NCBI GenBank assembly: GCA_902560855.1
Contig: CACENJ010000004.1
Location: 20,356-84,355, forward strand
DNA from: an uncultured Pelagibacteraceae bacterium
GTDB lineage: Bacteria > Pseudomonadota > Alphaproteobacteria > Pelagibacterales > Pelagibacteraceae
DNA: 64,000 nt
Reading direction: 5' to 3'
This document shows positions 42,893-52,246 of the stretch, piece by piece. The translations under genes and the position numbers were made by a program. A model generated the notes under the pieces. That model made no database searches. It saw only the letters and a list, made by a program, of their open reading frames with translations, and was not told the DNA's origin. Position 1 is the stretch's first letter. Each line of letters starts with the position of its first letter.

Positions 42893-43265
42893 AAGTTACA
42901 ACTCCCCAGACAAAAATGTCTGACTCGCTATTTATAATAATTTTATCTTCAATTTTTTTTGAACCAGAAGTAAGAAATTGTTCGTTTTTTTCTTTAACAA
43001 AACTTTTTACTACCAGCTCATCATGAACATTTGCAATTACAGTAGAAAAGTTTTTTGGTTTAAGACTTTTATCGACAACTAATAAATCTCCATCATAAAT
43101 TCCAACATCTGTCATTGATTTTCCCTGAACTCTAATAATAAAAGTTGCTGGAACATTTTTGATTAGATGAACATTAAGATCTACATCTTCCTCAATATAA
43201 TCTGTTGCAGGAGAAGGAAAACCAGCGCCTGCTTTGTGAAGGTAAAAGGGTACTGTCAATTTCAT
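42870..43265 (-). CDS. umuD: UmuD-like S24 peptidase
   Basis: 'AGAGFPSPATDYIEEDVDLN' (A-G cleavage-site context), 'RVQGKSMTDVGIYDGDLLVVD', Lys region; overlaps umuC. Confidence 0.94.
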   Translation of the reverse strand: MKLTVPFYLHKAGAGFPSPATDYIEEDVDLNVHLIKNVPATFIIRVQGKSMTDVGIYDGDLLVVDKSLKPKNFSTVIANVHDELVVKSFVKEKNEQFLTSGSKKIEDKIIINSESDIFVWGVVTYVIHSVY

Positions 43266-43267
43266 AT

Positions 43268-43289
43268 GTTCTTATTTTGTTCTATTATA
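43268..43289 (-). promoter_or_regulatory. umuDC promoter: consensus -10 TATAAT next to LexA box GAACAAAATAAGAAC
   Basis: Plus strand GTTC-TTATTTT-GTTC (43268-43282) matches the alphaproteobacterial SOS box GTTC-N7-GTTC; ATTATA (43284-43289) reads TATAAT on minus strand. Confidence 0.85.
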
Positions 43290-43440
43290 GATTTAGAGTA
43301 TAGTCAACTAGGTTGTATTTTGAGTCCAAACTAGAATCGGAAATGAATCAAAACGTGAACATTTAAAGGAGATATAAGTGCGTTGTGGATAACTATTACC
43401 AAGGTACAAAATTCATGCTAAGAAATTTAGATATAAACAA

Positions 43441-43809
43441 ATGAAAAAATTAACATGTCATTGTGGAGGAGTGGAAGCAGAAGTTAGCGTTCCTGAAAAA
43501 GGATTTGAAAAAATTTTGCGTTGCAATTGTTCTATGTGCAAAAGAAAAGGATTTATCATTGGTGTAATTGGACCAGATGATTTTAAACTAGTTAAAGGTG
43601 AAGATCTTTTAAAAGTTTATCAATTTTATACAAATACTGCCAAACATTACTTTTGCTCAAATTGTGGCATTCATACTCACAACAGACCAAGAAGCAATCC
43701 AAAAATCTATGGTGTAAATATTGCTTGTGTTGAAGGTATTAAACCATTTGAGATAAAAACTGTTCCAGTTAGTGACGGAGAAAACCATCCTTTAGATCAA
43801 AATAAATAA
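43441..43809 (+). CDS. GFA family (glutathione-dependent formaldehyde-activating-like) zinc-binding protein
   Basis: 'LTCHCGGVEAEV', 'RCNCSMCKRKGFI', 'KHYFCSNCGIHTHNRPRSNP'. Confidence 0.92.
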   Translation: MKKLTCHCGGVEAEVSVPEKGFEKILRCNCSMCKRKGFIIGVIGPDDFKLVKGEDLLKVYQFYTNTAKHYFCSNCGIHTHNRPRSNPKIYGVNIACVEGIKPFEIKTVPVSDGENHPLDQNK

Positions 43810-43823
43810 TTGAATAAATTTTT

Positions 43824-45122
43824 ATGAAAAAAATATTTATTTACCTTCTAATTACAATTTTTTTTAACACCAGCTTGTTTGCGGATAGTTTAACTGAAGC
43901 TCTATTAAAAGCTTATAAAAAAAATCCAAAACTTAATGCAGAAAGAGAAAATATAAATATTTCTGAAGAAAATATAAATATTTCAAAAAGCGACTTCTTA
44001 CCATCAGTTACTTTGTCAGGTACAAAGAGCAAAGAAGATACAAGCAAACTAACCAATCAAGATGGAAGCGGTGTTTCAATTACGGATGTAGATACATTAA
44101 CGAAATCTTTGTTAATTGAACAAACCTTGTACGATGGAAAATCAAGAAATGCAGATTTAGAAAAAAATAAATTAGGATTAGATATTTCTAAAATTAAACT
44201 TTTAAAAGTAGAACAAGACATTCTATATAAAGCAGTAGAAGCTTACACAGGACTAGTACTTGCAACTAAAAAATATAAAATTAATCAATCGAATGTTAAT
44301 TTGTTAGAAAGACAGGTTGAAACTGATCAAGCAAGATTAGAGAAGGGTCAAATTAGTGTAGTTGATTTAGCTCAGTCTGAGTCATCTTTTGCTGGAGCTA
44401 ATGCAAAATTTATTAATGCAAAAAATGAAGTTGTAACTGGCAAGTTAGTTTACGAAAGTGTAATTGGTTCTATTGATAATATAGATGAACTAAGTCAGAA
44501 ATTAAATTTTAATTTTAAACTTCCAAATAGTTTAACTGAGGCAAACGAAATATCTCAAAAAAATAATCCGGACCTAATTATTGCAAAATTAGAAATACAA
44601 CAGACCGAGAAAGATATTCAAATTGCACGAGCTGATTTAGGTCCCTCAGCAACTTTATCTTTTGAAACTTCGCAAGTAGAAGATTTAAGCGCAACTTATG
44701 ACGAAAGAGATAAAAACATACTTAAAGCTACAGTGAAGTGGCCTTTTTATACAGGAGGAAAAAATAAAGCAACGCTAAATAAAAATAAAAATTTAAATAA
44801 CCAGAAAAAATTATTACTTGAGGATGCAATTACCACAAACAAAACTGCCGTGGCAAGTTCTTGGTCTAGCTATCAATCTTCTAAAAGTTTATTAGATTCT
44901 GTTAGATCTCAAGTTAGAGCATCAGAAATTGCCAACGAAGGAATTACAGTCGAGTATGAATCCGGACTTGGAAGATCAACACTAGATGTCATTCAATCCA
45001 ATACATTACTTTTAGATTCAAAAATAAGTCTTGCTAATTCTGAAAGGAACTATCTTCTATCCCAGTTCAAATTGTTACAGTCCATTGGATTATTGACAAT
45101 GGAATATCTTCAAATTAAGTAA
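43824..45122 (+). CDS. tolC: TolC family outer membrane efflux protein
   Basis: Signal peptide, 'LTEALLKAYKKNPKLNAERENI' repeats, 'YDGKSRNADLE', 'LGRSTLDVIQSNTLLLDSKISLANSERNYLLSQFKLLQSIGLL'. Confidence 0.93.
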   Translation: MKKIFIYLLITIFFNTSLFADSLTEALLKAYKKNPKLNAERENINISEENINISKSDFLPSVTLSGTKSKEDTSKLTNQDGSGVSITDVDTLTKSLLIEQTLYDGKSRNADLEKNKLGLDISKIKLLKVEQDILYKAVEAYTGLVLATKKYKINQSNVNLLERQVETDQARLEKGQISVVDLAQSESSFAGANAKFINAKNEVVTGKLVYESVIGSIDNIDELSQKLNFNFKLPNSLTEANEISQKNNPDLIIAKLEIQQTEKDIQIARADLGPSATLSFETSQVEDLSATYDERDKNILKATVKWPFYTGGKNKATLNKNKNLNNQKKLLLEDAITTNKTAVASSWSSYQSSKSLLDSVRSQVRASEIANEGITVEYESGLGRSTLDVIQSNTLLLDSKISLANSERNYLLSQFKLLQSIGLLTMEYLQIK

Positions 45123-45162
45123 ATAAATCACGGTTTTTTTAATATATATTAATAATTATATT

Positions 45163-45185
45163 GATAATGAGAACAAAATGTGTAC
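45163..45185 (+). promoter_or_regulatory. recA promoter: -10-like GATAAT and LexA-box-like GAACAAAATGTGTAC
   Basis: 12 of 15 positions identical to the umuDC box, same placement 1-2 nt after the -10 element. Confidence 0.7.
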
Positions 45186-45235
45186 ATTTAAATACATGAT
45201 TCGAACACTAATTATTATAAAAAAAGAGGTAAAAA

Positions 45236-46357
45236 ATGACTAAAAATAACCTAAAAATAGTTAAATCTGCAAAAGATCAAGATTTAGAGAAAAAAGAAAA
45301 GAATAAAGCGTTAGACGCAGCAATCAGTCAAATCACAGACAATTTCGGCAAAGGCTCAGTAATGAAACTTGGTCAACAAACTGCAATGGATATTGAGTCT
45401 ATTTCTACAGGCTCACTAAGTTTAGATTTGGCTTTAGGAATAGGCGGATTGCCTAAAGGAAGAATTATTGAAATTTACGGACCGGAGTCATCAGGAAAAA
45501 CTACACTTGCTTTACAAGTTGTAGCTGAAGCTCAAAAGGCAGGGGGCATTTGTGGTTTTGTTGATGCGGAACATGCGTTAGATCCTGTTTATGCAAAAAA
45601 ATTAGGAGTAGATACAGAAGAATTATTAATTTCTCAACCAGACACAGGAGAGCAAGCTTTAGAAATAGCTGATACATTAATAAAATCAGGTTCTGTTTCA
45701 GTGTTAGTAATAGACTCAGTTGCTGCGCTAACCCCAAGGGCTGAAATTGAAGGAGAAATGGGCGACCATCATGTGGGTCTTCAATCAAGATTAATGAGTC
45801 AAGCATTAAGAAAACTAACAAGCTCAATTTCACGAACAAATACAATGGTTATTTTCATAAACCAAATAAGAATGAAAATCGGTGTAATGTTTGGAAGTCC
45901 TGAAACAACATCAGGAGGAAACGCATTAAAATTCTATTCCTCTGTAAGAATGGACATTAGAAGAATTGGAGCAATAAAGGATAAAGAACAAATCATTGGA
46001 AACTCCACAAGAGTTAAGGTGGTAAAAAATAAAGTTTCACCTCCATTCAAGGTTGTTGAATTTGATTTAATGTATGGAAAGGGAATTAGCAAGTCAGGAG
46101 AACTAATTGATCTTGGAGCCAAAGCTGAAATAGTTGAAAAATCTGGCGCTTGGTACGCTTACAAAGGAGAAAAAATTGGTCAAGGTAGAGAGAATGCTAA
46201 AGTTTATTTAGAACAAAATCCAAAAGTTGCTGCAGAGATTGAAATGGCAATTAGAGAAAAAGCGGGAGTTATTTCTAAAAAAATAGAAGGAAATCCTTTA
46301 AATCAAGAAAAAGAAAAAGCTGATTCAAAGGAAGAAGCACCAACAAAAAAAAATTAG
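45236..46357 (+). CDS. recA: Recombinase RecA
   Basis: '[23 protein letters not shown]', '[57 protein letters not shown]'. Confidence 0.99.
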   Translation: MTKNNLKIVKSAKDQDLEKKEKNKALDAAISQITDNFGKGSVMKLGQQTAMDIESISTGSLSLDLALGIGGLPKGRIIEIYGPESSGKTTLALQVVAEAQKAGGICGFVDAEHALDPVYAKKLGVDTEELLISQPDTGEQALEIADTLIKSGSVSVLVIDSVAALTPRAEIEGEMGDHHVGLQSRLMSQALRKLTSSISRTNTMVIFINQIRMKIGVMFGSPETTSGGNALKFYSSVRMDIRRIGAIKDKEQIIGNSTRVKVVKNKVSPPFKVVEFDLMYGKGISKSGELIDLGAKAEIVEKSGAWYAYKGEKIGQGRENAKVYLEQNPKVAAEIEMAIREKAGVISKKIEGNPLNQEKEKADSKEEAPTKKN

Positions 46358-46380
46358 TTAAAAGTTATTTTTAGTTAATA

Positions 46381-46408
46381 AAAGGCGCTTAAAATAAGCG
46401 CCTTTTTT
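46381..46408 (+). terminator. Rho-independent terminator after recA
   Basis: Perfect 10-bp stem AAAGGCGCTT-AAAAT-AAGCGCCTTT followed by T residues. Confidence 0.93.
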
Positions 46409-46454
46409 CCCTTAGTTCTGTAGACATATTTTAAAAAAGTAGTATTTTGATAAA

Positions 46455-47459
46455 ATGCCTAGTTATATAGATTTATTTTGTGGAGCAGGTGGTTTTTCAA
46501 AAGGATTTGATGCAGAAGGTTTCAAAAACATTTTTTCTAATGATTGCGATAAAGACTTTTGTAAAACTTATAATGAAAATTTTCCAAAACATAAATTAAT
46601 TAAAGATAAAGTAGAAAATTTATCTAAAAAAAAAATTTTTGAAATAATTAAAGATAAAAAAGTAGATGTTATAATAGGAGGCCCACCATGCCAAGGTTTT
46701 AGCATTGCAGGAAATATAGGAAGAAAATTCATTGATGATCCAAGAAACCATTTATTTAAAGAATTCGTAAGAGTAGTAAAAATTATAGGGCCTAATTTTA
46801 TTGTTATGGAAAATGTCGAAAGACTTTACAATCATAATAATTCCAGAACAAAAAAAGAAATAATAAAAAAATTCAATGAAATTGGTTACCATGTGGAATG
46901 TAAAGTGCTTAATTCTGTAGATTATATGGTGCCTCAAGTTAGAAGAAGGGTAGTATTTATTGGTAGCAGAGTTTCAAAAAATATTGAATTTCCATCTCCA
47001 TATAGCAAAAAGATTTTAACGATAAAGGACGCTATTAGAGATTTACCAAAATTAAAATCTGGGGAAAAATCAAGAATTAAAAATCATATTGCTATGAACC
47101 ATTCGGAACAAATGCTAAAAAAAATGAAGTTTGTGAAAGATGGTTGTGGCAGAGAAACGATACCAAAAAATATAAGACCAAAGTCTGGAGATATAAGAAA
47201 GTATATAAAATATGATAGTTCTAAACCCTCAATATGTATTACTGGAGATATGAGAAAAGTTTTTCATTATTCACAAAATAGAGCATTGACCGTAAGGGAG
47301 CTGGCTAGAATACAAACTTTTCCAGATTCATTTGTTTTTAAAGGTTCTACAATCTCTCAACAACAACAGATTGGAAATGCTGTACCACCTTTGATGGCTA
47401 GAGCTATTGCAAGAACTTTAAAAATTATGATGAATAATGCATTCAAAAAAGCTTCCTAA
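46455..47459 (+). CDS. DNA (cytosine-5-)-methyltransferase
   Basis: Motif I 'DLFCGAGGFSKGF', IV 'GGPPCQGFS', VI 'MENVERL', VIII 'QVRRRVVFIG', IX 'RALTVRELARIQTFPDSF', X 'QQQQIGNAVPPLMARAIA'. Confidence 0.97.
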   Translation: MPSYIDLFCGAGGFSKGFDAEGFKNIFSNDCDKDFCKTYNENFPKHKLIKDKVENLSKKKIFEIIKDKKVDVIIGGPPCQGFSIAGNIGRKFIDDPRNHLFKEFVRVVKIIGPNFIVMENVERLYNHNNSRTKKEIIKKFNEIGYHVECKVLNSVDYMVPQVRRRVVFIGSRVSKNIEFPSPYSKKILTIKDAIRDLPKLKSGEKSRIKNHIAMNHSEQMLKKMKFVKDGCGRETIPKNIRPKSGDIRKYIKYDSSKPSICITGDMRKVFHYSQNRALTVRELARIQTFPDSFVFKGSTISQQQQIGNAVPPLMARAIARTLKIMMNNAFKKAS

Positions 47460-48447
47460 AATAAACTTCATTGGTAACAAGGAAAAAATTGCAGGCTGGA
47501 TTTGTAATAATTTTCCAAAAAAAACTAAAACAGTATTTGATGCTTTTTCAGGAGGTGGTTCAGTAAGTTATGAAGCAAAAAAAAAGGGATACAAAGTTAT
47601 TAGTAATGACATTTTAAAAATTAATTATATTTTAGCAAAAGCTATAATTGAAAATAACAAATCACAATTATCAAAAAAAGATATAGAAACAATCTTCAAA
47701 GGAAAACCTTTTAAAGGTTTTATGTTTAAAAATTATTCTAGAGTACATTTTTTTCCTAAAGAATGTATGGAGCTAGATCTTTACAGAAAAAATATTAATA
47801 AACTTTCTTCATTACATAAAAAAGCTCTAGCTTTAACTTTACTTAGAAGAGCCATGATTAGAAAGATGCCTTATTCTAGATTTAATATTTTATGGAAGAA
47901 AGTTGTTCAATTGAGAGATGAAGATTTTAGCTACAAATATTATAAAAGAAAAAGAGCGTACCATAATCAATCATTGAAACATCACTTTCTCGAAAATTTA
48001 GAAAGTTATAATACTTCAATCTTCGATAATAAAAAAAAAAACATAGCTTTAAATCTTGATGTTTTAAAAGCAATTAAAAAAGTAAAAGCTGATGTAATTT
48101 ATCTTGATCCACCTTACACTGGAACTATGAATGATTATTATAGTTTTTATGGATTAATTGATAATTATATTTTATCAAAAAAAATAAAAAGATTTAAAAA
48201 TGATTTTATTGATCGAAATGAAGCTTTAAGAAATTTTAATAAGTTATTCTCATCACTTAAAAAATTTAAGTATTGGTATTTGAGTTATAATAATCAATCT
48301 TATCCAAACAGTAATCAGCTTCTGAAAATATTAAAAAAATATTCAAATAATGTTAAGGTAATTAAAAAAAAACATGTTTACAAAATTACAGGAAAAAATA
48401 AAAAAAAAACTAATACAGAATATTTATTTATAATTAAGAACAAATGA
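47437..48447 (+). CDS. DNA adenine-N6 methyltransferase (D12/alpha class)
   Basis: N-terminal 'INFIGNKEKIAGWICNNFP', SAM motif 'VFDAFSGGGSVSYEAKKKGYKVISNDI', catalytic 'VIYLDPPYTGTMNDYYSFYGLIDNY'; overlaps upstream methyltransferase by 23 bp. Confidence 0.92.
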   Translation: MHSKKLPKINFIGNKEKIAGWICNNFPKKTKTVFDAFSGGGSVSYEAKKKGYKVISNDILKINYILAKAIIENNKSQLSKKDIETIFKGKPFKGFMFKNYSRVHFFPKECMELDLYRKNINKLSSLHKKALALTLLRRAMIRKMPYSRFNILWKKVVQLRDEDFSYKYYKRKRAYHNQSLKHHFLENLESYNTSIFDNKKKNIALNLDVLKAIKKVKADVIYLDPPYTGTMNDYYSFYGLIDNYILSKKIKRFKNDFIDRNEALRNFNKLFSSLKKFKYWYLSYNNQSYPNSNQLLKILKKYSNNVKVIKKKHVYKITGKNKKKTNTEYLFIIKNK

Positions 48448-49559
48448 CAGAAACAAAAAAAAGGCGTTCAATCGAAATTTATGAGGATTATTGGTCTTTA
48501 ACGGTAGGTCACACAAATTATTTTACGAAAGATACGCCAAGTTTTAAAGTTTTAAAATTACTTAATGACTTTGTTGACAATAATGACAAGCCTTTAAAAA
48601 GAGGTGACCCAAGGTATCACGAACTTCAAAAAAAAGTTTTATTAGTAAGTCCAAAGAATGCTGGCACCCAAGCTTCAAAAGAACAATCAATAAGAAAGGA
48701 AATAAATCAATTTATAAAAATTGGTTTTCTTGAACCAGGGTTAGTTGATAAACATTTTTTAACTCAAAAATTTTTAGAAGCCAGTACAATAAAAAAAAAA
48801 CAAAGAATTTTTTCACAAGTTTTAAAAGATAGAGCAAAATTTAAATGTTCTGTGACCGATAGTGAAGATGCAAGAAACCATATGCAGTTCTTTCTGAGAA
48901 CCTTAGAGGAGGTTGGAAAAATGAACCTTAAAGATGATGTTCAGGGTTTAATGATGTGCAATATTTCTGAAATTAAAAAAGGATTTTTAACAAGAGAAGA
49001 GCTTAATTCTTACATAACAAAATCCCAAAATATAGAATTGCTTGATAGAAAATATAATCAACATGCTTATCTTAAAAATTTTTTAAAAAAAATGATTGAT
49101 TTGAAAGAAGTTAATGATGAAGTTTATTTTATAGAAGATGCAAATGAAATATTTAAAAATATTGATCTGAATGAAGTTCGTGACACTTATCAGCAAAGAT
49201 TATGGGTAGATGAATTAAAAGAAGTGGCTAACTATAAATGTATGGTGGACAGACATTCGGGTAGAGGAACTGGAAGCCACATTAAACCATGGAAAGATTG
49301 TCGTGATCAAGGAACCATAGATCAAGAGGCCTGGGATATAAATAATGGTATATATTTAAACAAAAAATTAGATGATTTATTCGATAACGGATTAATTTCA
49401 TTTGATCAAAACGGTTGGATAATAATCAATAATAAAGCTAACAATTTTAACGATGAAGAAGTGAAAAGTTTAAAAAAGCAAAGGTTAGATAAGGATTTTA
49501 TCAATCCAGAAAGATTAAAGTACTTAGAATATCATAGAAAAAAATATGAAATTGAATAA
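48444..49559 (+). CDS. HNH restriction endonuclease (putative Type II R subunit)
   Basis: C-terminal HNH 'YKCMVDRHSGRGTGSHIKPWKDCRDQGTIDQEAWDINNGIYLNKKLDDLFDNGLISFD'; 4-bp ATGA overlap with the adenine methyltransferase. Confidence 0.85.
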   Translation: MTETKKRRSIEIYEDYWSLTVGHTNYFTKDTPSFKVLKLLNDFVDNNDKPLKRGDPRYHELQKKVLLVSPKNAGTQASKEQSIRKEINQFIKIGFLEPGLVDKHFLTQKFLEASTIKKKQRIFSQVLKDRAKFKCSVTDSEDARNHMQFFLRTLEEVGKMNLKDDVQGLMMCNISEIKKGFLTREELNSYITKSQNIELLDRKYNQHAYLKNFLKKMIDLKEVNDEVYFIEDANEIFKNIDLNEVRDTYQQRLWVDELKEVANYKCMVDRHSGRGTGSHIKPWKDCRDQGTIDQEAWDINNGIYLNKKLDDLFDNGLISFDQNGWIIINNKANNFNDEEVKSLKKQRLDKDFINPERLKYLEYHRKKYEIE

Positions 49560-49579
49560 AAAATCTGTATTTTAGAAAA

Positions 49580-52246
49580 ATGACTCAAAAGACATTAAAC
49601 GAAATAAGAAGTACCTTTCTCAAATATTTTGAGAAAAATGGTCATAAAATTGTTGAGTCTAGCAACCTTGTTCCAAACAATGATCCTACACTAATGTTTG
49701 CTAACTCAGGAATGGTGCAATTTAAAAATGTTTTTACAGGCCTTGAAAAAAGAGATTATAAAACAGCTACTACTTCTCAAAAGTGTGTCAGAGCAGGAGG
49801 TAAACATAATGATTTAGAAAATGTTGGCTATACACCAAGACACCACACATTTTTTGAGATGCTAGGAAACTTTTCATTTGGAGATTACTTTAAGGAAAGA
49901 GCAATTGAGCTTGCATGGAATCTAATAACTAAAGATTTTGGTTTAGATAAAAATAGACTTTATTTTACTGTTTTTCATGAAGATGATGAAGCATTTAACT
50001 TGTGGAAAAAAATTTCAGGCTTGGGAGATGATAGAGTTATTAGAATTAAAACTTCAGATAATTTTTGGTCGATGGGAGAAACTGGGCCATGTGGTCCTTG
50101 TTCAGAAATTTTCTTTGATCATGGTAACCATTTAAAAGGAGGTTTACCTGGAACAAAAGAACAAGATGGAGATAGATATATTGAAATATGGAATCTTGTA
50201 TTTATGCAATTTGAACAAGTTTCAAAAGATAAAAGAATTGACTTGCCAAAGCCATCCGTTGATACAGGAATGGGCCTTGAAAGAACAGCAGCATTGCTCC
50301 AGGGATCACACGATAATTATGAAACTGATCACTTTAAAAAATTAATCAGTTCAATTTCTGAAGCAGTTAAAAAGAAACCAGACGACTCAAATATTGCAAG
50401 CTTTAGAGTTATTGCTGATCACTTAAGAGCTAGTTCTTTTTTAATAGCCGAAGGAGTTTTGCCTTCAAATGAAGGAAGAGGATATGTTCTAAGGAGAATA
50501 ATGAGAAGAGGAATGAGACATTCCCATTTGTTGGGTTCTAAAAAACCAATTTTTTTTAATGTCTTTAAAACTTTGCAAGAAGAAATGTCTACAAGTTATC
50601 CTGAATTAGAAAGAGCACAATCATTAATTAAGGAAACATTAAGAATGGAAGAAGAAAAATTTTTGGTTCTTCTTGATCGTGGAATAAAAATTTTAAACGA
50701 AGAAATTTCTAAAATTAATAAAACTTTACCCGGCGAAACGGCATTCAAACTTTACGATACTTATGGTTTTCCATTAGATTTAACCGAAGATATTTTAAAA
50801 AATAAATCATTAAAAGTTGATCATGAAAAATTTAAATCTTTAATGAAAGAAAGTAGAGAACTTGCAAAAAAGAATTGGAAAGGATCTGGAGATAGTTCAG
50901 TTGATGAGATTTGGTTTGGAATTAGAGATAGATTGGGAGCTACAGAATTTTTAGGTTATGAAAAAAATTCAGCTGAAGGAGTAGTGCTTTCTCTATTAAA
51001 AGATAATAAAGAAGTTAAAAATTTAAAATCTGGAGATGAAGGAATCTTAATTACTAATCAAACTCCATTTTATGGAGAGTCAGGCGGCCAGATAGGTGAC
51101 TCAGGAAAAATTATTTCTAGCGAATTCAATTTTGAAGTTAATGATGTGCAAAAAAAGTTAGGAGATTTATTTGTTCATTATGGAAAAGTTGTAAGTGGTA
51201 GTGTTAAATTAAATGATAATGTTGAAATGAAAATTAATGTCGAAAGAAGAGACAATATAAGAGCTTATCATTCCGCAACACACCTGCTCCATGAGTCACT
51301 CAGGAGAGTTCTAGGCACTCATGTAATTCAAAAAGGTTCTTTAGTTGACTCAGATAGATTAAGATTTGATTTTAGTCATATGAAACCAATTTCTCCTGAA
51401 GAAATTAATAAAATTGAAACATTTGTGAATTCAATGGTAGATAAAAAATCGGATGTAAAAACAAGAATAATGACACCAAAAGAGGCAGTGGATAATGGTG
51501 CATTGGCACTTTTTGGAGAAAAATATGGAGATGAAGTTAGAGTTTTGTCTATGGGGCACGAAACAGATAAATATTTTTCTACAGAATTATGCGGTGGAAC
51601 CCACGTAAAAAATACAGGAGACATTGGAAAATTTAAGATTGTAAGTCAATCAGCAATTGCTGCTGGAGTAAGAAGAGTGGAAGCTTTAAGAGACAAACAA
51701 TTACAAGAATTTTTAAATAAAAAAGAAAAATTATCAGATCTTTCAAGCCAAAAAAATGAAGAGATCATAAAAGATTTATCAGAAAAAATTATTAAACTCG
51801 GTGGTAAAACTAATTTAAAAAATAATAGTCAACAAAGTTTAATAAAAGATTTAACAAAGCAATTCGATGAACTTTCTATTAAGTCAATTTTAAGTGATAA
51901 ATCAAAAAATATTATTAAAGACGAAACTATAAATAAAATAAAAGTTAGATCTCAAAAAGTTATTGATTTACCTTCTAAAGATTTAAGAAAGCTTGTAGAT
52001 ATAGGTAAAAAAGAATTAAGAGAAGGAATTATAATAGTGTTTGCAATTAAAGATGGAAAAATTGGCTTGGCGGTAGGAGTTACAGATAAATTAACAAATA
52101 AATATGATGCGGTAAAATTTGTTAAAACAGGTTCAGAAATTGTTGGTGGCAAAGGTGGAGGAGGACGTCCCGATTTTGCTCAAGCAGGAGGTGTTCAAGA
52201 AGAAAAAATTGAGGATGCTTTTAAGAAGTTAAAATCTTTAATTTAG
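49580..52246 (+). CDS. alaS: Alanyl-tRNA synthetase
   Basis: '[42 protein letters not shown]', '[33 protein letters not shown]', '[14 protein letters not shown]', '[13 protein letters not shown]'. Confidence 0.98.
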   Translation: MTQKTLNEIRSTFLKYFEKNGHKIVESSNLVPNNDPTLMFANSGMVQFKNVFTGLEKRDYKTATTSQKCVRAGGKHNDLENVGYTPRHHTFFEMLGNFSFGDYFKERAIELAWNLITKDFGLDKNRLYFTVFHEDDEAFNLWKKISGLGDDRVIRIKTSDNFWSMGETGPCGPCSEIFFDHGNHLKGGLPGTKEQDGDRYIEIWNLVFMQFEQVSKDKRIDLPKPSVDTGMGLERTAALLQGSHDNYETDHFKKLISSISEAVKKKPDDSNIASFRVIADHLRASSFLIAEGVLPSNEGRGYVLRRIMRRGMRHSHLLGSKKPIFFNVFKTLQEEMSTSYPELERAQSLIKETLRMEEEKFLVLLDRGIKILNEEISKINKTLPGETAFKLYDTYGFPLDLTEDILKNKSLKVDHEKFKSLMKESRELAKKNWKGSGDSSVDEIWFGIRDRLGATEFLGYEKNSAEGVVLSLLKDNKEVKNLKSGDEGILITNQTPFYGESGGQIGDSGKIISSEFNFEVNDVQKKLGDLFVHYGKVVSGSVKLNDNVEMKINVERRDNIRAYHSATHLLHESLRRVLGTHVIQKGSLVDSDRLRFDFSHMKPISPEEINKIETFVNSMVDKKSDVKTRIMTPKEAVDNGALALFGEKYGDEVRVLSMGHETDKYFSTELCGGTHVKNTGDIGKFKIVSQSAIAAGVRRVEALRDKQLQEFLNKKEKLSDLSSQKNEEIIKDLSEKIIKLGGKTNLKNNSQQSLIKDLTKQFDELSIKSILSDKSKNIIKDETINKIKVRSQKVIDLPSKDLRKLVDIGKKELREGIIIVFAIKDGKIGLAVGVTDKLTNKYDAVKFVKTGSEIVGGKGGGGRPDFAQAGGVQEEKIEDAFKKLKSLI

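Noticed and set aside
45501-45845. 114-aa ORF antisense to recA
   Set aside because: Composition (Leu-rich) is typical of an antisense shadow of a strongly coding frame; no family motif and recA is clearly the true gene.
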